Shown: positions 24,321-32,956 of the stretch, in pieces
How positions within the stretch are numbered: position 1 is the first letter of the stretch
How the letters are laid out: every line of letters starts with the position of its first letter
NCBI GenBank assembly: GCA_938045815.1
Contig: CALIBI010000029.1
Span: 1 to 42,307 of the forward strand
Length of the DNA stretch: 42,307 nt
Reading direction: 5' to 3'
Origin: an uncultured Sulfolobales archaeon
Lineage (GTDB): Archaea > Thermoproteota > Thermoprotei_A > Sulfolobales > NBVN01
Notes under the pieces: model-generated
What the model saw: only the letters and a program-made list of their open reading frames with translations
Database searches by the model: none
What the model was told of the DNA's origin: nothing
Made by a program: the position numbers and the translations under genes

Positions 24321-24886
24321 AACTCACCACCCTCCATAAATTCCCTCTTGTATATGTATATGCCGTCAGAAAACACACGCCTATCAAGACCTCTAATCTT
24401 GGTTGCTTGCTCTATGTTAGCGGCAGTCTGACTAACCTCCTCCAGATCAATACCCTCAACAACTATGTCGTTCTTCATCACCTTAACCCTCACATTACCG
24501 ACGATCCTAGCAACCCTAGGACTCCTCTCACCTATGAAGTTCTCTATGAGTACCTTATCACCCTCAACCTTAACACTTATGGGGAAGTGCGAGTACACTA
24601 TCCTTAACCAATACCTGAAACCCTTAGTTACCCCGAGAATCATGTTCCTTATGTGTGCTGAGATAGCGTACACCTGAGCTACGTCCCTCTTCCTAGCAAA
24701 AAACTTGGAAACCTCAACCCTACCACCCTCAACAAAAATCCCGACATTCTCAGCGAAGCTGAAATCTCTTGCTACCTCCCCCTTAGGACCCTTAACAACC
24801 ACCCTACGCCCATCAACCACCACAGAAACACCCTCAGGAATATCCACGTAATCCCTAACCACAACAGCCCTAACCACACGAACCAC
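24317..24886 (-). CDS. rpl6: Ribosomal protein L6 (uL6)
   Basis: Two-domain large-subunit protein near the factor-binding site. The N-terminal repeat VDIPEGVSVVVDGRRVVVKGPKG and the C-terminal repeat with ENFIGERSPRVARIVGNVRVKV are archaeal L6 signatures. Length is 189 aa. The start is GTG 24886, three bases after the S8 stop. Confidence 0.96.
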   Translation of the reverse strand: MVRVVRAVVVRDYVDIPEGVSVVVDGRRVVVKGPKGEVARDFSFAENVGIFVEGGRVEVSKFFARKRDVAQVYAISAHIRNMILGVTKGFRYWLRIVYSHFPISVKVEGDKVLIENFIGERSPRVARIVGNVRVKVMKNDIVVEGIDLEEVSQTAANIEQATKIRGLDRRVFSDGIYIYKREFMEGGEF

Positions 24887-24889
24887 CCC

Positions 24890-25288
24890 TCAATAGACGT
24901 AAGCCAACAGAATACCCCCAATCCCTCTCTCCAGAGCTTCCTTATGAGACATGACACCCTGAGGAGTCGAGAGTATTAACAACCCGATATCTCTGGAAGG
25001 CAGTATCTTCCTCAACCAGTCAGGCATGCTACGCAGCTCCGCGTACTTTATGGACATCCTAGGCTTTATCACACCAGCGTCGTTAATCCTCCCCAACAAC
25101 TGAACCTTAATCTTGCCTGACCTCCCGTCATCTATGTACTCAAACTCCCCTATGTACCCGTACCTCTGAAGAGTCCTTAAAGTCATGGCTACGAGTTTGG
25201 AAGCAGGCATTATGACAGCTTCTCTCTTACCTCTCAACTCACAGTTCTTCAACGTCACCAAAGCGTTAGCTAGAGTATCCATCATCAC
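24890..25288 (-). CDS. rps8: Ribosomal protein S8 (uS8)
   Basis: Primary 16S-rRNA binder of the central domain. [20 protein letters not shown], and the ending [26 protein letters not shown], are diagnostic. The frame is open to GTG 25300. GTG 25288 is preferred because GAGGTG lies nine bases upstream and the protein then starts like its relatives. Confidence 0.95.
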   Translation of the reverse strand: MMMDTLANALVTLKNCELRGKREAVIMPASKLVAMTLRTLQRYGYIGEFEYIDDGRSGKIKVQLLGRINDAGVIKPRMSIKYAELRSMPDWLRKILPSRDIGLLILSTPQGVMSHKEALERGIGGILLAYVY

Positions 25289-25301
25289 CGCACGAAACAC
25301 C

Positions 25302-25466
25302 TCACATATACTTCCTGAAACCTAACTCACTAGCTACCTCCCTAAAACACTGCCTACATAAGTAGAGGTTATATTTCTGAATCACAGCGTCACGAGACCC
25401 GCAACGCTGGCAAACCTGCACACCCCTACCGTACTTCCTAACCTTAGGAGGTCTGAACTTCCCCAC
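25302..25466 (-). CDS. rps14: Ribosomal protein S14 (uS14), zinc-binding type
   Basis: A 54-aa protein with four zinc-ligand cysteines, CQRC and CRQC, the C+ form found in archaea. [14 protein letters not shown] and SELGFRKYM are diagnostic. GTG 25466 immediately follows the L5 stop and has AAGGTGGTG in front of it. The frame continues upstream to 25520, but those 18 codons lie within L5 and have no family similarity. Confidence 0.95.
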   Translation of the reverse strand: MGKFRPPKVRKYGRGVQVCQRCGSRDAVIQKYNLYLCRQCFREVASELGFRKYM

Positions 25467-25467
25467 C

Positions 25468-26046
25468 CTACACCACCTTAGTATTGAGTTCCTTAATAAA
25501 GAAAACAATAGCCTCCGCACGAGAAACTCTCTGCCTGTAAGGCACGCGCGACCTCTTAACCCTCCTCCTCATCACCCTCAAACCAGGCTTCTCCAAAGTA
25601 ATACAAACATCCATGCCGAAAATCCCTAACTCAGGGTCGTACTTAACGCCTGGAAGCATTATGTGCTCCCTAATACCTATCGAGACATTACCGTAGTCAT
25701 CAAAACTCGAACTCTTGACTCGCCTGCCCACCGCGTCAAGAACCTTATTAAGGAAACTCAAGGCTTTCTCACCCCTCAAAGTCACTGCGACAGCTATAGG
25801 CTCGCCCTTCCTAACGTTGAACTCCTTAATAGTTCTCCTAGCTCTCCTCTCAGAAGGTTCCTGACCAGTAAGCGTCTCAAGAATCTTAGCAGCTTTCCTA
25901 AGCCTCTCACCAGACTCCCCAACACCAATATTCACGGTGACTTTAGCTAGTCTCGGCTTCCTCATCGGGTTAGACTCCCAGACCTCCAGAACCCTCCTAA
26001 CAACCTCCTCACTTACCTCAGCCCTAGCACCACGAGCAACACTCAT
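25468..26046 (-). CDS. rpl5: Ribosomal protein L5 (uL5)
   Basis: 5S-rRNA-binding protein of the central protuberance. [24 protein letters not shown] and [21 protein letters not shown] are diagnostic. At 192 aa it is of normal archaeal length. The ATG overlaps the S4e stop by four bases. Confidence 0.96.
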   Translation of the reverse strand: MSVARGARAEVSEEVVRRVLEVWESNPMRKPRLAKVTVNIGVGESGERLRKAAKILETLTGQEPSERRARRTIKEFNVRKGEPIAVAVTLRGEKALSFLNKVLDAVGRRVKSSSFDDYGNVSIGIREHIMLPGVKYDPELGIFGMDVCITLEKPGLRVMRRRVKRSRVPYRQRVSRAEAIVFFIKELNTKVV

Positions 26047-26801
26047 AAAGCTCCCTCAGGAACCTTTATCACTGGTTTCTCAGAACCCAAAACAAAGACC
26101 TTATCTAGGGTCGTGAAGAACTCACTACCCCTAAAATCACTCAACTGAACCTGCTTGCGGTAATGCCTCACACCCTCATATATCTTAAGTATCTTAGCAA
26201 CCCTACCAACATTCTTACCACCAACGATTATAGCTACGGAACCCTCCCTCATAGGGTAGTACTCCTCAACCCTACCATCCCTCAACGACAACTTAACAGT
26301 ACCTAGAGTCTCGTAAACATCCTCAACAGGGTTCCTAGGATCAGAAACCCTTACTAGGACGTTCCTGCCGTCATGAAGATTCAACTGTATGTGGCCTCCC
26401 CTAACCGTTGTCTTGTCCTCGACCCTACACAACTTGAAGGAAGCCTCATCCTCAGGTATAGGTAATAAACCCAAAACCTTAGTCGGTACCGGTAACACCC
26501 TGAAGTACTCACCAGTCTTAACAACCTCGATCACGTCCATAATACCGACAGGGAACTTGTAGTCTTTACGAACCCTACCATCAACTCTTATGTTACCTTC
26601 AGCAATGATCTTCCTAGCCTCACTGCTAGTTTCAGCCAAACCCATAAAATCCCTCACAACAATCAATAAAGGAACAGACCTACTAATCGGGTGAGGTCCT
26701 GGGGAAGTCTTCACTGTCCACTTATGAGCCTTCCTAAGTATCGGCCAGAAAGCCGGCGCGCCGAAACTCTTTACGTGTCTACTACCTCCCATCCTACCCA
26801 C
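26043..26801 (-). CDS. rps4e: Ribosomal protein S4e (eS4)
   Basis: Small-subunit protein of archaea and eukaryotes, with an S4-like RNA-binding domain ([21 protein letters not shown]) and a C-terminal KOW region. [28 protein letters not shown] is diagnostic. GTG 26801 lies six bases after GGAGGTG inside the L24 end, so the start is well supported. It overlaps L24 by 8 bases. Confidence 0.96.
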   Translation of the reverse strand: MGRMGGSRHVKSFGAPAFWPILRKAHKWTVKTSPGPHPISRSVPLLIVVRDFMGLAETSSEARKIIAEGNIRVDGRVRKDYKFPVGIMDVIEVVKTGEYFRVLPVPTKVLGLLPIPEDEASFKLCRVEDKTTVRGGHIQLNLHDGRNVLVRVSDPRNPVEDVYETLGTVKLSLRDGRVEEYYPMREGSVAIIVGGKNVGRVAKILKIYEGVRHYRKQVQLSDFRGSEFFTTLDKVFVLGSEKPVIKVPEGAL

Positions 26802-27252
26802 TCACGTCACCTCCTTTCATAGGTTCTGACTCCTTATTAGCGTTACTAGTTTCTTTCTCTTCCTTAGGTTTCTCCTTACTCCTACCACCCCTCCTCTCCA
26901 CGATCTTAGAGCGTTTCTTATCGCTGAGATCCAGCTTAATGATCACTACCTTAGATGGGTGGATAGGGTAATAAACAGGCGTTCCGTCAGCTTTCTTTAT
27001 TGTTACGCCCTCAACATGTAGAGCGATCTCCTCATAATCTACCTTAACTACCTTACCCTCGTGACCTTTCCAGTCCCCCCTCACTATCTTGACCGTGTCG
27101 CCAGCCCTCACGTAAATCCTCTTAATACCTAGCTCCTCCCTGAGCTCCCTGGAGAGAGGAGCAGTCACGTACTTATGTCTTGCGTGGAGAGGTGCTTCAC
27201 GCACACTCAATCTCTGCTTTCCTGGCTTAATAGAAGGACTCACGCGGATCAC
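26794..27252 (-). CDS. rpl24: Ribosomal protein L24 (uL24)
   Basis: KOW-domain large-subunit assembly initiator. [25 protein letters not shown] is the archaeal N-terminus, and [18 protein letters not shown] is the KOW motif. The C-terminal tail from about residue 110 is charged and low-complexity ([16 protein letters not shown]), longer than in many relatives, giving 152 aa. Confidence 0.95.
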   Translation of the reverse strand: MIRVSPSIKPGKQRLSVREAPLHARHKYVTAPLSRELREELGIKRIYVRAGDTVKIVRGDWKGHEGKVVKVDYEEIALHVEGVTIKKADGTPVYYPIHPSKVVIIKLDLSDKKRSKIVERRGGRSKEKPKEEKETSNANKESEPMKGGDVSG

Positions 27253-27253
27253 C

Positions 27254-27673
27254 CTAAACTATGATTGAGACTAGAGTAGCTATCCTAGGCCACCTCTCCG
27301 CAGCCTCCCTAGCCATAGGACCTCTGATTTCCGTCCCTTTAGGGGTGCCGTCAGGCGCTATAATCACGCAAGCATTATCCTCGAAGCTAAGCCACCTACC
27401 ATCATTCCTCCTGAAAGGCTTCTTCTGCCTTATAACGACTGCCTGAAGAACCTGACCAACCAACTCAGTACTACCCTTCTTCACAGTAACAACAACTAAA
27501 TCCCCCACCGTCGCTGAAGGACGCCTACGCAGCCTAGTCTTAACTCCAGGAATACCTACCACCATCACTACCTTAGCACCACTATTATCAGCTACCTTAA
27601 GATTAGTACCTATAGTCACGCCAGCAACCCTACCGAAACGACTGAGAGCCGCGCCACCCTTCTTCTCAGACAT
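27254..27673 (-). CDS. rpl14: Ribosomal protein L14 (uL14)
   Basis: Beta-barrel large-subunit protein at the subunit interface. [17 protein letters not shown] and [15 protein letters not shown] are diagnostic, as is [23 protein letters not shown] 27673 shares a base with the S17 stop (TGATG) and has GGTGGT upstream; GTG 27676 is one codon earlier. Confidence 0.96.
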   Translation of the reverse strand: MSEKKGGAALSRFGRVAGVTIGTNLKVADNSGAKVVMVVGIPGVKTRLRRRPSATVGDLVVVTVKKGSTELVGQVLQAVVIRQKKPFRRNDGRWLSFEDNACVIIAPDGTPKGTEIRGPMAREAAERWPRIATLVSIIV

Positions 27674-28029
27674 CACTGACCACCTTTCTTGAGAACACCT
27701 AACACAACCCAGCTAACAGACTTAGCTAGAGGTCTTGTCTCCCCTATCAAGACATTATCTCCGAGACCTAAAGAAACGCACGGAGGCACCCTAGCGTGGA
27801 TCCTGGACCTACGCTTCTCGTACCTCTTATACTTACGCACGTAAACCAAGTACTCCTTCTCAATAATCGCTAACTTCTTAGCTCTCAACTTAATAACCCT
27901 ACCTACAGTGAGTCCTCCCCTAACCTTAAGATGCCCGTGCCACGGACACTCAGGATCGTCGCAAGCCTTACTAGGAGGCTCAAGACCCTCAAACCTAACC
28001 CCAACATCACGCGTCACAGACTCACCCAT
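27673..28029 (-). CDS. rps17: Ribosomal protein S17 (uS17)
   Basis: OB-fold primary rRNA binder of the small subunit. It has the archaeal N-terminal zinc-like motif CDDPECPWHGH and then VGRVIKLRAKKLAIIEKEYLVYV, with the C-terminal GDNVLIGETRPLAKSVSWVV. ATG 28029 best fits the GGGTGGT site. ATG 28032 and TTG 28035 are alternatives. Confidence 0.95.
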   Translation of the reverse strand: MGESVTRDVGVRFEGLEPPSKACDDPECPWHGHLKVRGGLTVGRVIKLRAKKLAIIEKEYLVYVRKYKRYEKRRSRIHARVPPCVSLGLGDNVLIGETRPLAKSVSWVVLGVLKKGGQ

Positions 28030-28031
28030 CA

Positions 28032-28310
28032 TCAACCACCCGCAATTCTCTTCATACGGTCTTCAGGCCTACCCACTATAGCATCACCACATACCGTAAC
28101 ACTAGTTCCGTCATCGAGCTTAAAAGTAAAAAGACCGCTAATCTTCGGGATCTTAACCACCCTACCACCACTCAAAACCTCCAGAATATTCTTAGACTCA
28201 CCAACCACCAGACCCCTCACACCAACTAAAGAAGAGCTAGTGTGTGAACTCACAAACACCTCAAGCCCAACAAACTCATGAAACACTAAGTTCTTCGGAG
28301 TCCTCCTCAC
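28032..28310 (-). CDS. rnp1: RNase P protein component 1 (Rpp29/Pop4)
   Basis: Protein subunit of archaeal RNase P, which matures tRNA 5' ends. The 92-aa Sm-like barrel is visible, with HEFVGLEVFVSSHTSSSLVGVRGLVVGES and then KIPKISGLFTFKL. Its place between S17 and L29 is the conserved archaeal position, which firms up the call for such a short protein. The GTG start overlaps the L29 stop (GTGA). Confidence 0.92.
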   Translation of the reverse strand: MRRTPKNLVFHEFVGLEVFVSSHTSSSLVGVRGLVVGESKNILEVLSGGRVVKIPKISGLFTFKLDDGTSVTVCGDAIVGRPEDRMKRIAGG

Positions 28311-28531
28311 TCAGCCTCCCCCCTAACCGGTTTCTTAAGCTCCTCCTCACGATTTATCGTCAGTATCCTGGCTATGTTCTTCCTCACGATTCTTATCCTA
28401 GCGGTGTCCTTCAGAGTACCTACCTGAGCTTGAGTCCTCAACTTAATCAACTCTGTCCTCAGCTCAGCTAGTAGCTTGTCTCGCTCCTCCCTACTCTTAC
28501 TCCTTAACTCCTTAGCAGAAAGACTCAACAC
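28307..28531 (-). CDS. rpl29: Ribosomal protein L29 (uL29)
   Basis: Small two-helix protein at the exit tunnel. SAKELRSKSREERDKLLAEL and then TARIRIVRKNIARILTI fit the family, 74 aa. GTG 28531 and TTG 28528 are adjacent starts, both after GGGTGGTGAG. Confidence 0.94.
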   Translation of the reverse strand: MLSLSAKELRSKSREERDKLLAELRTELIKLRTQAQVGTLKDTARIRIVRKNIARILTINREEELKKPVRGEAE

Positions 28532-28540
28532 TCACCACCC

Positions 28541-29200
28541 CTACGACAACTCACCACCCTTAGGCTCCGACACTGCTTGAGCTTCCGCAGCCTCAGACAC
28601 GGGAACCTCGGCACCAGTCCTAATCACGTCGTCAGGCTCCCCAGGCTTCACTATGAGTACCTCGATACCGTAGATACCTGGCTTAAGGAGTAAGTGAACA
28701 ACCGCTCTATCTAGGAGTCTGTCTAGGTGTTGCCCCGTCTTATAGACTTTCCCGGCTCTCAGCTTCTCATACCTAGCTCTCTCACTAACTATCTTACCGC
28801 TAATCACTACCTCAACCCCCTGAGCGCCAGCAGCTAAAACCCTCCTCAAAGCCACGAAAGCAGCTCTACGGAAATGATAGCCTTTCTCAATAGCTAACGC
28901 GATCCTGCTAGCAACTATCCTGGCGTCTAGGTCAGGATCCTCAACCTGAGTAACTACTAGTTGAGGATTCTCAATCTTGAAGTACTTCTCAAGAACCTCC
29001 GTAAGCTGCTTAATCGTCTGCCCCTTCCTACCTATAATCATTGAAGGCCTGTCAGCATACAGAACAACCCTAGTACCTAGAGGAGTCTTTATTAACTCAA
29101 CCCGAGAATAACCAGCCCTAACAAAATTCTTTGAGAGGAACTCATCTACCTTCAGCCTAACGAGATTCAAGCCTATGAAGTGCTCCTTAATATCAACCAC
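28541..29200 (-). CDS. rps3: Ribosomal protein S3 (uS3)
   Basis: KH-domain protein at the mRNA entry site. RPSMIIGRKGQTIKQLTEVL is the KH GXXG segment. GYHFRRAAFVALRRVLAAGAQGVEVVISG and the YKTGQHLDRLLD region are diagnostic. GTG 29200 gives the family N-terminus (VDIKEHFIGLNLVRLKVDEF) and follows GGTGAGG. GTG 29209, overlapping the L22 stop, is the longer option. Confidence 0.95.
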   Translation of the reverse strand: MVDIKEHFIGLNLVRLKVDEFLSKNFVRAGYSRVELIKTPLGTRVVLYADRPSMIIGRKGQTIKQLTEVLEKYFKIENPQLVVTQVEDPDLDARIVASRIALAIEKGYHFRRAAFVALRRVLAAGAQGVEVVISGKIVSERARYEKLRAGKVYKTGQHLDRLLDRAVVHLLLKPGIYGIEVLIVKPGEPDDVIRTGAEVPVSEAAEAQAVSEPKGGELS

Positions 29201-29205
29201 GCACC

Positions 29206-29685
29206 TCACCTCTCCATCACTATCACTTCAACGTTAGCGGTAGTCCTGATCTTAGGTGTGGCTCTAGAGAAAGCTCTAGGCATCCACCTCTTGAGGTACC
29301 TACCCTTATGAACAGCTATGTGGTGTACGTACAGACGCTCAACATCCAAGTTCTTGTTCTCAGCGTTATTCTCCACATTCTTAAGAAGCTTGAGAATCTC
29401 TCTCGCAGCCTTGACAGGATACCTACCCACGGGTGACTTCCACCTAGGAAACATTGTAGATAAGCCCTTCTTATGAGCAATACTCAACTTATACCTAACG
29501 TACGGGACAGGAGTCTCCCCCCTAATAACCTTCTCCAAGAAAGCCTCAGCATCCTTCAGCCTCATACCTCTTATGACCTTAAGAATCTCGTAACTCTCCT
29601 TCAAAGAAATAGGCACATCCCTAACTACAGCTTTAGCTACCTTACCCTCATCCTCCACCCTAACAGAGTATCTCCAGACCGGCAC
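29206..29685 (-). CDS. rpl22: Ribosomal protein L22 (uL22)
   Basis: Tunnel-lining large-subunit protein. WRYSVRVEDEGKVAKAVVRDVPIS and RYPVKAAREILKLLKNVENNAENK are archaeal L22 signatures, as is HHIAVHKGRYLKRWMPRAF. GTG 29685 follows GGTAGGTGA. It is the first gene of this run. S19 and L2, which normally come before it, are not here; the divergent rtcB gene lies upstream instead. Confidence 0.96.
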   Translation of the reverse strand: MPVWRYSVRVEDEGKVAKAVVRDVPISLKESYEILKVIRGMRLKDAEAFLEKVIRGETPVPYVRYKLSIAHKKGLSTMFPRWKSPVGRYPVKAAREILKLLKNVENNAENKNLDVERLYVHHIAVHKGRYLKRWMPRAFSRATPKIRTTANVEVIVMER

Positions 29686-29724
29686 TCACCTACCCCCCAA
29701 ATCCTCAGCAACTACCTAATCTAA

Positions 29725-29744
29725 ACTATAATAACCTTAAAAAG
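29725..29744 (-). promoter_or_regulatory. Promoter region of the rpl22-rps3-... ribosomal operon
   Basis: The minus strand reads CTTTTTAAGGTTATTATAG 40-60 bases before the L22 start, with two possible TATA elements. Either would serve the long ribosomal run that starts with L22. The choice between them is not decided by sequence. Confidence 0.55.
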
Positions 29745-29800
29745 CTAAATTGATGCTCTGATAGCTAGTAAACCCATCACCCCACCAACACACGCACAGT

Positions 29801-29808
29801 TATTTAAA
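29801..29808 (+). promoter_or_regulatory. TATA box of rtcB
   Basis: TATTTAAA lies 37-44 bases before the GTG start of rtcB. A transcript start near 29830 would leave about a 15-nt leader containing AGGTGAGG. Confidence 0.6.
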
Positions 29809-29844
29809 ACCGACTAAGATTCCTAATATATTAGGTGAGGAATC

Positions 29845-31290
29845 GTGAAAATACCTCTTAAGAAGGTTAACGAGTATGAGTGGGAGATACCGTCCTCCTA
29901 CAAGAACTGCATGAAGGTACCGGCAGTAATATTCGCTGACGAATTCCTAATCTCTAAAATGATTGAAGACTTAACACTGGAGCAAGCAGCAAACGTGGGC
30001 TGCTTACCAGGTATTGAGAGAGCATCATACGTGATGCCTGACGGTCACCAAGGATACGGGTTCCCGATCGGGGGAGTTGCTGGTGTGAGGGCTGAGGACG
30101 GGTACGTATCACCGGGTGGGGTAGGTTACGACATCAACTGCGGTGTCAGACTACTGAGAACCAACCTAAGCTTAAGTGACGTGAAGGACAAGATCAAAGA
30201 TCTCGTTGACACGATCTTCAGGAACGTCCCATCAGGCGTTGGTAGTACGGGCAAACTAAAACTAAGCTTCACAGAACTAGATAGGGTCCTCAACGAAGGA
30301 GTTGATTGGGCTATTAGTAGAGGGTTTGGTTGGGAGGAAGACAGAGAATACATAGAGAGTTACGGCAGGATAGAATACGCTGACGCCAGCAAAGTAAGCA
30401 ACACAGCTAAGTCTAGAGGTGCTGACCAGCTAGGCACCCTGGGGGCAGGAAACCATTTCCTGGAGATCCAGGTCGTCGACAAAATATATGATGAGAAGCT
30501 AGCTAAGGCTATGGGCATAGACCACGAAGGACAGATAACCGTAATGGTTCACACAGGTTCTAGAGGATTAGGACACCAGGTAGCGAGCGATTACTTAGGT
30601 GTTATGGAGAAAGCTATGCGTAAGTACGGGTTCACACCACCAGACAGAGAACTAGCTTCAGTACCCTTCAACTCTAGAGAAGGTCAGGACTACTTCAAAG
30701 CTATGGCAGCCGCCGCAAACTACGCGTTCACTAACAGACAAATAATAACTCACTGGGTAAGAGAATCCGTAGCCAGGGTATTCGGAACGAAGCCCGAGAA
30801 CCTTGACTTGAGAGCAATATACGACGTAGCACACAACATAGCCAAGCTAGAAGAACATGAGGTGGAGGGCAAGAAAGTAAAGCTAGTGGTGCACAGGAAA
30901 GGCGCTACGAGAGCTTTCCCGCCAGGACACCCCGAAATACCTAGAGCATACAGAAACATAGGGCAACCAGTCCTAATACCCGGGTCTATGGGGTCAGCCA
31001 GCTACTTAATGGCGGGGATCCCGGAAGGCAAGAGAACATTCTACTCAGCAGCTCACGGAGCAGGTAGGTGGCTCTCCAGGAACGAAGCACTAAGAAGAAG
31101 TAGAGCCGACGCAGTACTAAACAAACTACTCAGCTCAGGGATCTACGTGAAAGCAACCTCTAAAGAAACAGTAGTGGAGGAGATGCCGGAAGCATACAAA
31201 GACGTTGACAGAGTCGCTCTAGTATCTCATAAAGTCGGCATAGCAACCCTAGTAGCTAGGATGCGACCCCTCGGAGTAGTTAAAGGATAA
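29845..31290 (+). CDS. rtcB: RNA-splicing ligase RtcB
   Basis: GTP-dependent ligase that joins 2',3'-cyclic phosphate ends to 5'-OH ends. In archaea it seals tRNA exons after intron removal. The sequence has PDGHQGYGFPIGGVAG, GGVGYDINCGVR (metal ligands D96 and C99), LGTLGAGNHFLEIQ and SAAHGAGR, with His404 as the guanylated residue, the same number as in Pyrococcus. At 481 aa it is intact and intein-free. It starts at GTG 29845 and is divergent from the ribosomal operon. Two intron-bearing tRNAs lie in this window. Confidence 0.97.
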   Translation: MKIPLKKVNEYEWEIPSSYKNCMKVPAVIFADEFLISKMIEDLTLEQAANVGCLPGIERASYVMPDGHQGYGFPIGGVAGVRAEDGYVSPGGVGYDINCGVRLLRTNLSLSDVKDKIKDLVDTIFRNVPSGVGSTGKLKLSFTELDRVLNEGVDWAISRGFGWEEDREYIESYGRIEYADASKVSNTAKSRGADQLGTLGAGNHFLEIQVVDKIYDEKLAKAMGIDHEGQITVMVHTGSRGLGHQVASDYLGVMEKAMRKYGFTPPDRELASVPFNSREGQDYFKAMAAAANYAFTNRQIITHWVRESVARVFGTKPENLDLRAIYDVAHNIAKLEEHEVEGKKVKLVVHRKGATRAFPPGHPEIPRAYRNIGQPVLIPGSMGSASYLMAGIPEGKRTFYSAAHGAGRWLSRNEALRRSRADAVLNKLLSSGIYVKATSKETVVEEMPEAYKDVDRVALVSHKVGIATLVARMRPLGVVKG

Positions 31291-31345
31291 AAACGAAGAC
31301 CCACACTAATTCCCCCAACACTACCGCGTAGCCCGCTCCCCAGAC

Positions 31346-32287
31346 TCAGTAACCCACCCTATTAATACATTGTGTGGGTTCATCAAAACATATGGAGGTA
31401 GTTGTGTCGAGAGACATGTATGAAGCATACCTGTTATAGTACGGCTCCCCCATACGACTGAAGAGAGTGACTACCCTGCTCCTATGATTTAGTTTAAACC
31501 CCTCGTACGAGGGTTCATGTCCCCTGACAACCAGCTTAACCCTAAACCTCCTCAGAACCCACTGAGTAACAGGCACCCCGAATAAGTAGCCAGCACCCCT
31601 AGGAGACGGAATCCTCCCAATATTGAGGTCTACCGGGTCATTCCACAGTATCTCCTCAAGCAACTTACTTCTCTCGTAATCGTTACTCCCGAGAAAATAC
31701 TCCGCTAAAGTGATTTCTGTGTTGTAGTTTAGTGTAGGTAACCCACCATGCAAAGCTATGAAGGAATTCCTCACGTACAGAACCAACGGCATATTACTGA
31801 ATAACTCCATGAAATCGCGATACAGCTCAGCACCCTTAACGTAGCCGTAAGTAGTCTTGAGTACCTGAGGAAAATCGTGTGGCAACGGTATTAGGTGGGG
31901 CGGGGGTTCGTGATTCCCCCTAAGAAGAGTAACGCTGTCTGGGAACTCATTCTTAAGTAGTAATGCCGCTAGCAGGCACTCCAGCTGGTGCGAGCCCCTA
32001 TCAACGTAATCACCCAAGAAAACCAGCTCTACCAAGCCATCCCTCACCAAATTAATGTTGAGCTTAGTTAAGATTCTCCTCAGAGTCTCTAAATCACCGT
32101 GAATATCACCCACAATAAAGAATGTCTTGCCGCTCTCCTTAGTCACTATAGGCCCGCCATACTTCCTCAACTCGTTAATGATTACGTTACTCATCGAATC
32201 TCTCACGAAGTCTCTCACCCTAGAGTAATCACTCAGCAAAGAATCGAGGACCCCCCTAACATAGTCCCAAACACTACCCACACTCAC
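31346..32287 (-). CDS. PPP-family serine/threonine protein phosphatase
   Basis: A metal-dependent phosphatase of the PP1/PP2A-like archaeal group that removes phosphate from Ser/Thr residues. The three signature blocks are in order: GDIHG (60-64), GDYVDRG (92-98) and GNHE (124-127), followed by LHGG with His180 and a later RGHEP. At 313 aa it is complete. The GTG start at 32287 has GGAGTGAG upstream. Its targets are unknown. Confidence 0.93.
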   Translation of the reverse strand: MSVGSVWDYVRGVLDSLLSDYSRVRDFVRDSMSNVIINELRKYGGPIVTKESGKTFFIVGDIHGDLETLRRILTKLNINLVRDGLVELVFLGDYVDRGSHQLECLLAALLLKNEFPDSVTLLRGNHEPPPHLIPLPHDFPQVLKTTYGYVKGAELYRDFMELFSNMPLVLYVRNSFIALHGGLPTLNYNTEITLAEYFLGSNDYERSKLLEEILWNDPVDLNIGRIPSPRGAGYLFGVPVTQWVLRRFRVKLVVRGHEPSYEGFKLNHRSRVVTLFSRMGEPYYNRYASYMSLDTTTSICFDEPTQCINRVGY

Positions 32288-32394
32288 TCCATCATCGCCT
32301 ATCAGCGTCTTGGTCTAAATAATATTCACTAAATAGCGTTTTTAATGTTAACTCACAACCACCACGTTAAGGCACGACACAACTAGGAAGTAGG

Positions 32395-32495
32395 TGGTGG
32401 GCCCGCGGGGATTCGAACCCCGGACCGCCCGGTTATGAATCCCGTAGGTCTCAACGACCTATGCCGGGCGCTCTACCTGGCTGAGCTACGGGCCC
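32395..32495 (-). tRNA. tRNA with CAU anticodon (elongator Met or Ile2), intron-bearing
   Basis: The minus strand folds as acceptor GGGCCCG/CGGGCCC, D-arm GCTC/GAGC, anticodon stem CCCGG/CCGGG and T-stem CGGGG/CCCCG with TTCGAAT loop. Discriminator A73 and an encoded CCA follow. After removing 24 nt the anticodon loop reads CTCATAA. The anticodon CAT fits elongator tRNA-Met or the AUA-reading tRNA-Ile. The D-loop length and GCCCGG stem resemble elongator Met, while the GGGCCCG acceptor with A73 resembles tRNA-Ile. I could not decide. Confidence 0.93.
32439..32462 (-). other. 24-nt non-canonical tRNA intron (between positions 32 and 33)
   Basis: A bulge-helix-bulge can be drawn: exon CCCG pairs with intron CGGG (4 bp). 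The 3-nt bulges are GCA and ATT, and a 6-bp inner stem TAGGTC/GACCTA closes a 5-nt loop. Cutting after the second base of each bulge gives exactly the 7-nt loop CTCATAA. The outer exon helix is missing, so it is a relaxed form. The usual site is 37/38. Confidence 0.82.
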
Positions 32496-32520
32496 TACCC
32501 CCACTAATCCTTGTTCTCTA

Positions 32521-32531
32521 GTTTTTAAATT
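32521..32531 (-). promoter_or_regulatory. TATA box of the CAU tRNA gene
   Basis: AATTTAAAAAC on the minus strand lies 26-36 bases before the tRNA 5' end, the spacing expected for a transcript that starts at or near the mature 5' end. Confidence 0.65.
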
Positions 32532-32603
32532 TTTGCTACGTTAACTTAACACAGCGTCATATTTATTTTGGTTTAGTAGATTATCTTATTGTGGTGAATT
32601 AGT

Positions 32604-32831
32604 ATGCCTCTAAAAGTAAAGGTTGACTGGAATCTCTGCATAGCTGACGGCGTGTGTTACGCATTATGTCCTCAAGTGTTTGAGGCAGGGCCTGACGGTA
32701 AAGCCCAAATAATTAAGGAGTACAGAGGTAGCCACGTTACTGAGGGCATAGTACCTGACGACTTATCTGATTGTGTGGAGCAAGCTAAGACAGCGTGCCC
32801 TGTAGGAGCCATATCCGTTGAGAAAGCTTAA
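32604..32831 (+). CDS. [4Fe-4S] ferredoxin with Asp ligand
   Basis: A small electron carrier of 75 aa for oxidoreductases such as archaeal 2-oxoacid or aldehyde oxidoreductases. The cluster motif is C12-x2-D15-x2-C18 with C65 in ACPVGAI. Asp replaces the second Cys, just as in Pyrococcus furiosus ferredoxin. C22 and C57 match the disulfide pair of that protein. ATG 32604 follows GTGGTGA, and a TATA element (CATATTTA) lies about 50 bases upstream. It stands alone as a single-gene unit. Confidence 0.95.
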   Translation: MPLKVKVDWNLCIADGVCYALCPQVFEAGPDGKAQIIKEYRGSHVTEGIVPDDLSDCVEQAKTACPVGAISVEKA

Positions 32832-32900
32832 AATAATGTTTTTAAAAGAAACACGTGTAAAACCTCATTAAGTTTTTCATCAACTGATTAAAAACACGTT

Positions 32901-32910
32901 AGTTTATAAG
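32901..32910 (+). promoter_or_regulatory. TATA box of the SSB-PqqD unit
   Basis: AGTTTATAAG lies 47-56 bases before the SSB ATG. Downstream are three copies of ACGTA (32918-32939), two of them within TACGTA palindromes, which could be a regulator site over the transcript start. GGAGAGG precedes the ATG. Confidence 0.55.
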
Positions 32911-32956
32911 TCTTGATACGTAGCATTATACGTAACGTAAATCGGAGAGGAAGAAA

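Noticed and set aside
25467-25520. 18 extra codons at the start of S14
   Set aside because: They overlap L5 and do not match S14; GTG 25466 follows AAGGTGGTG.
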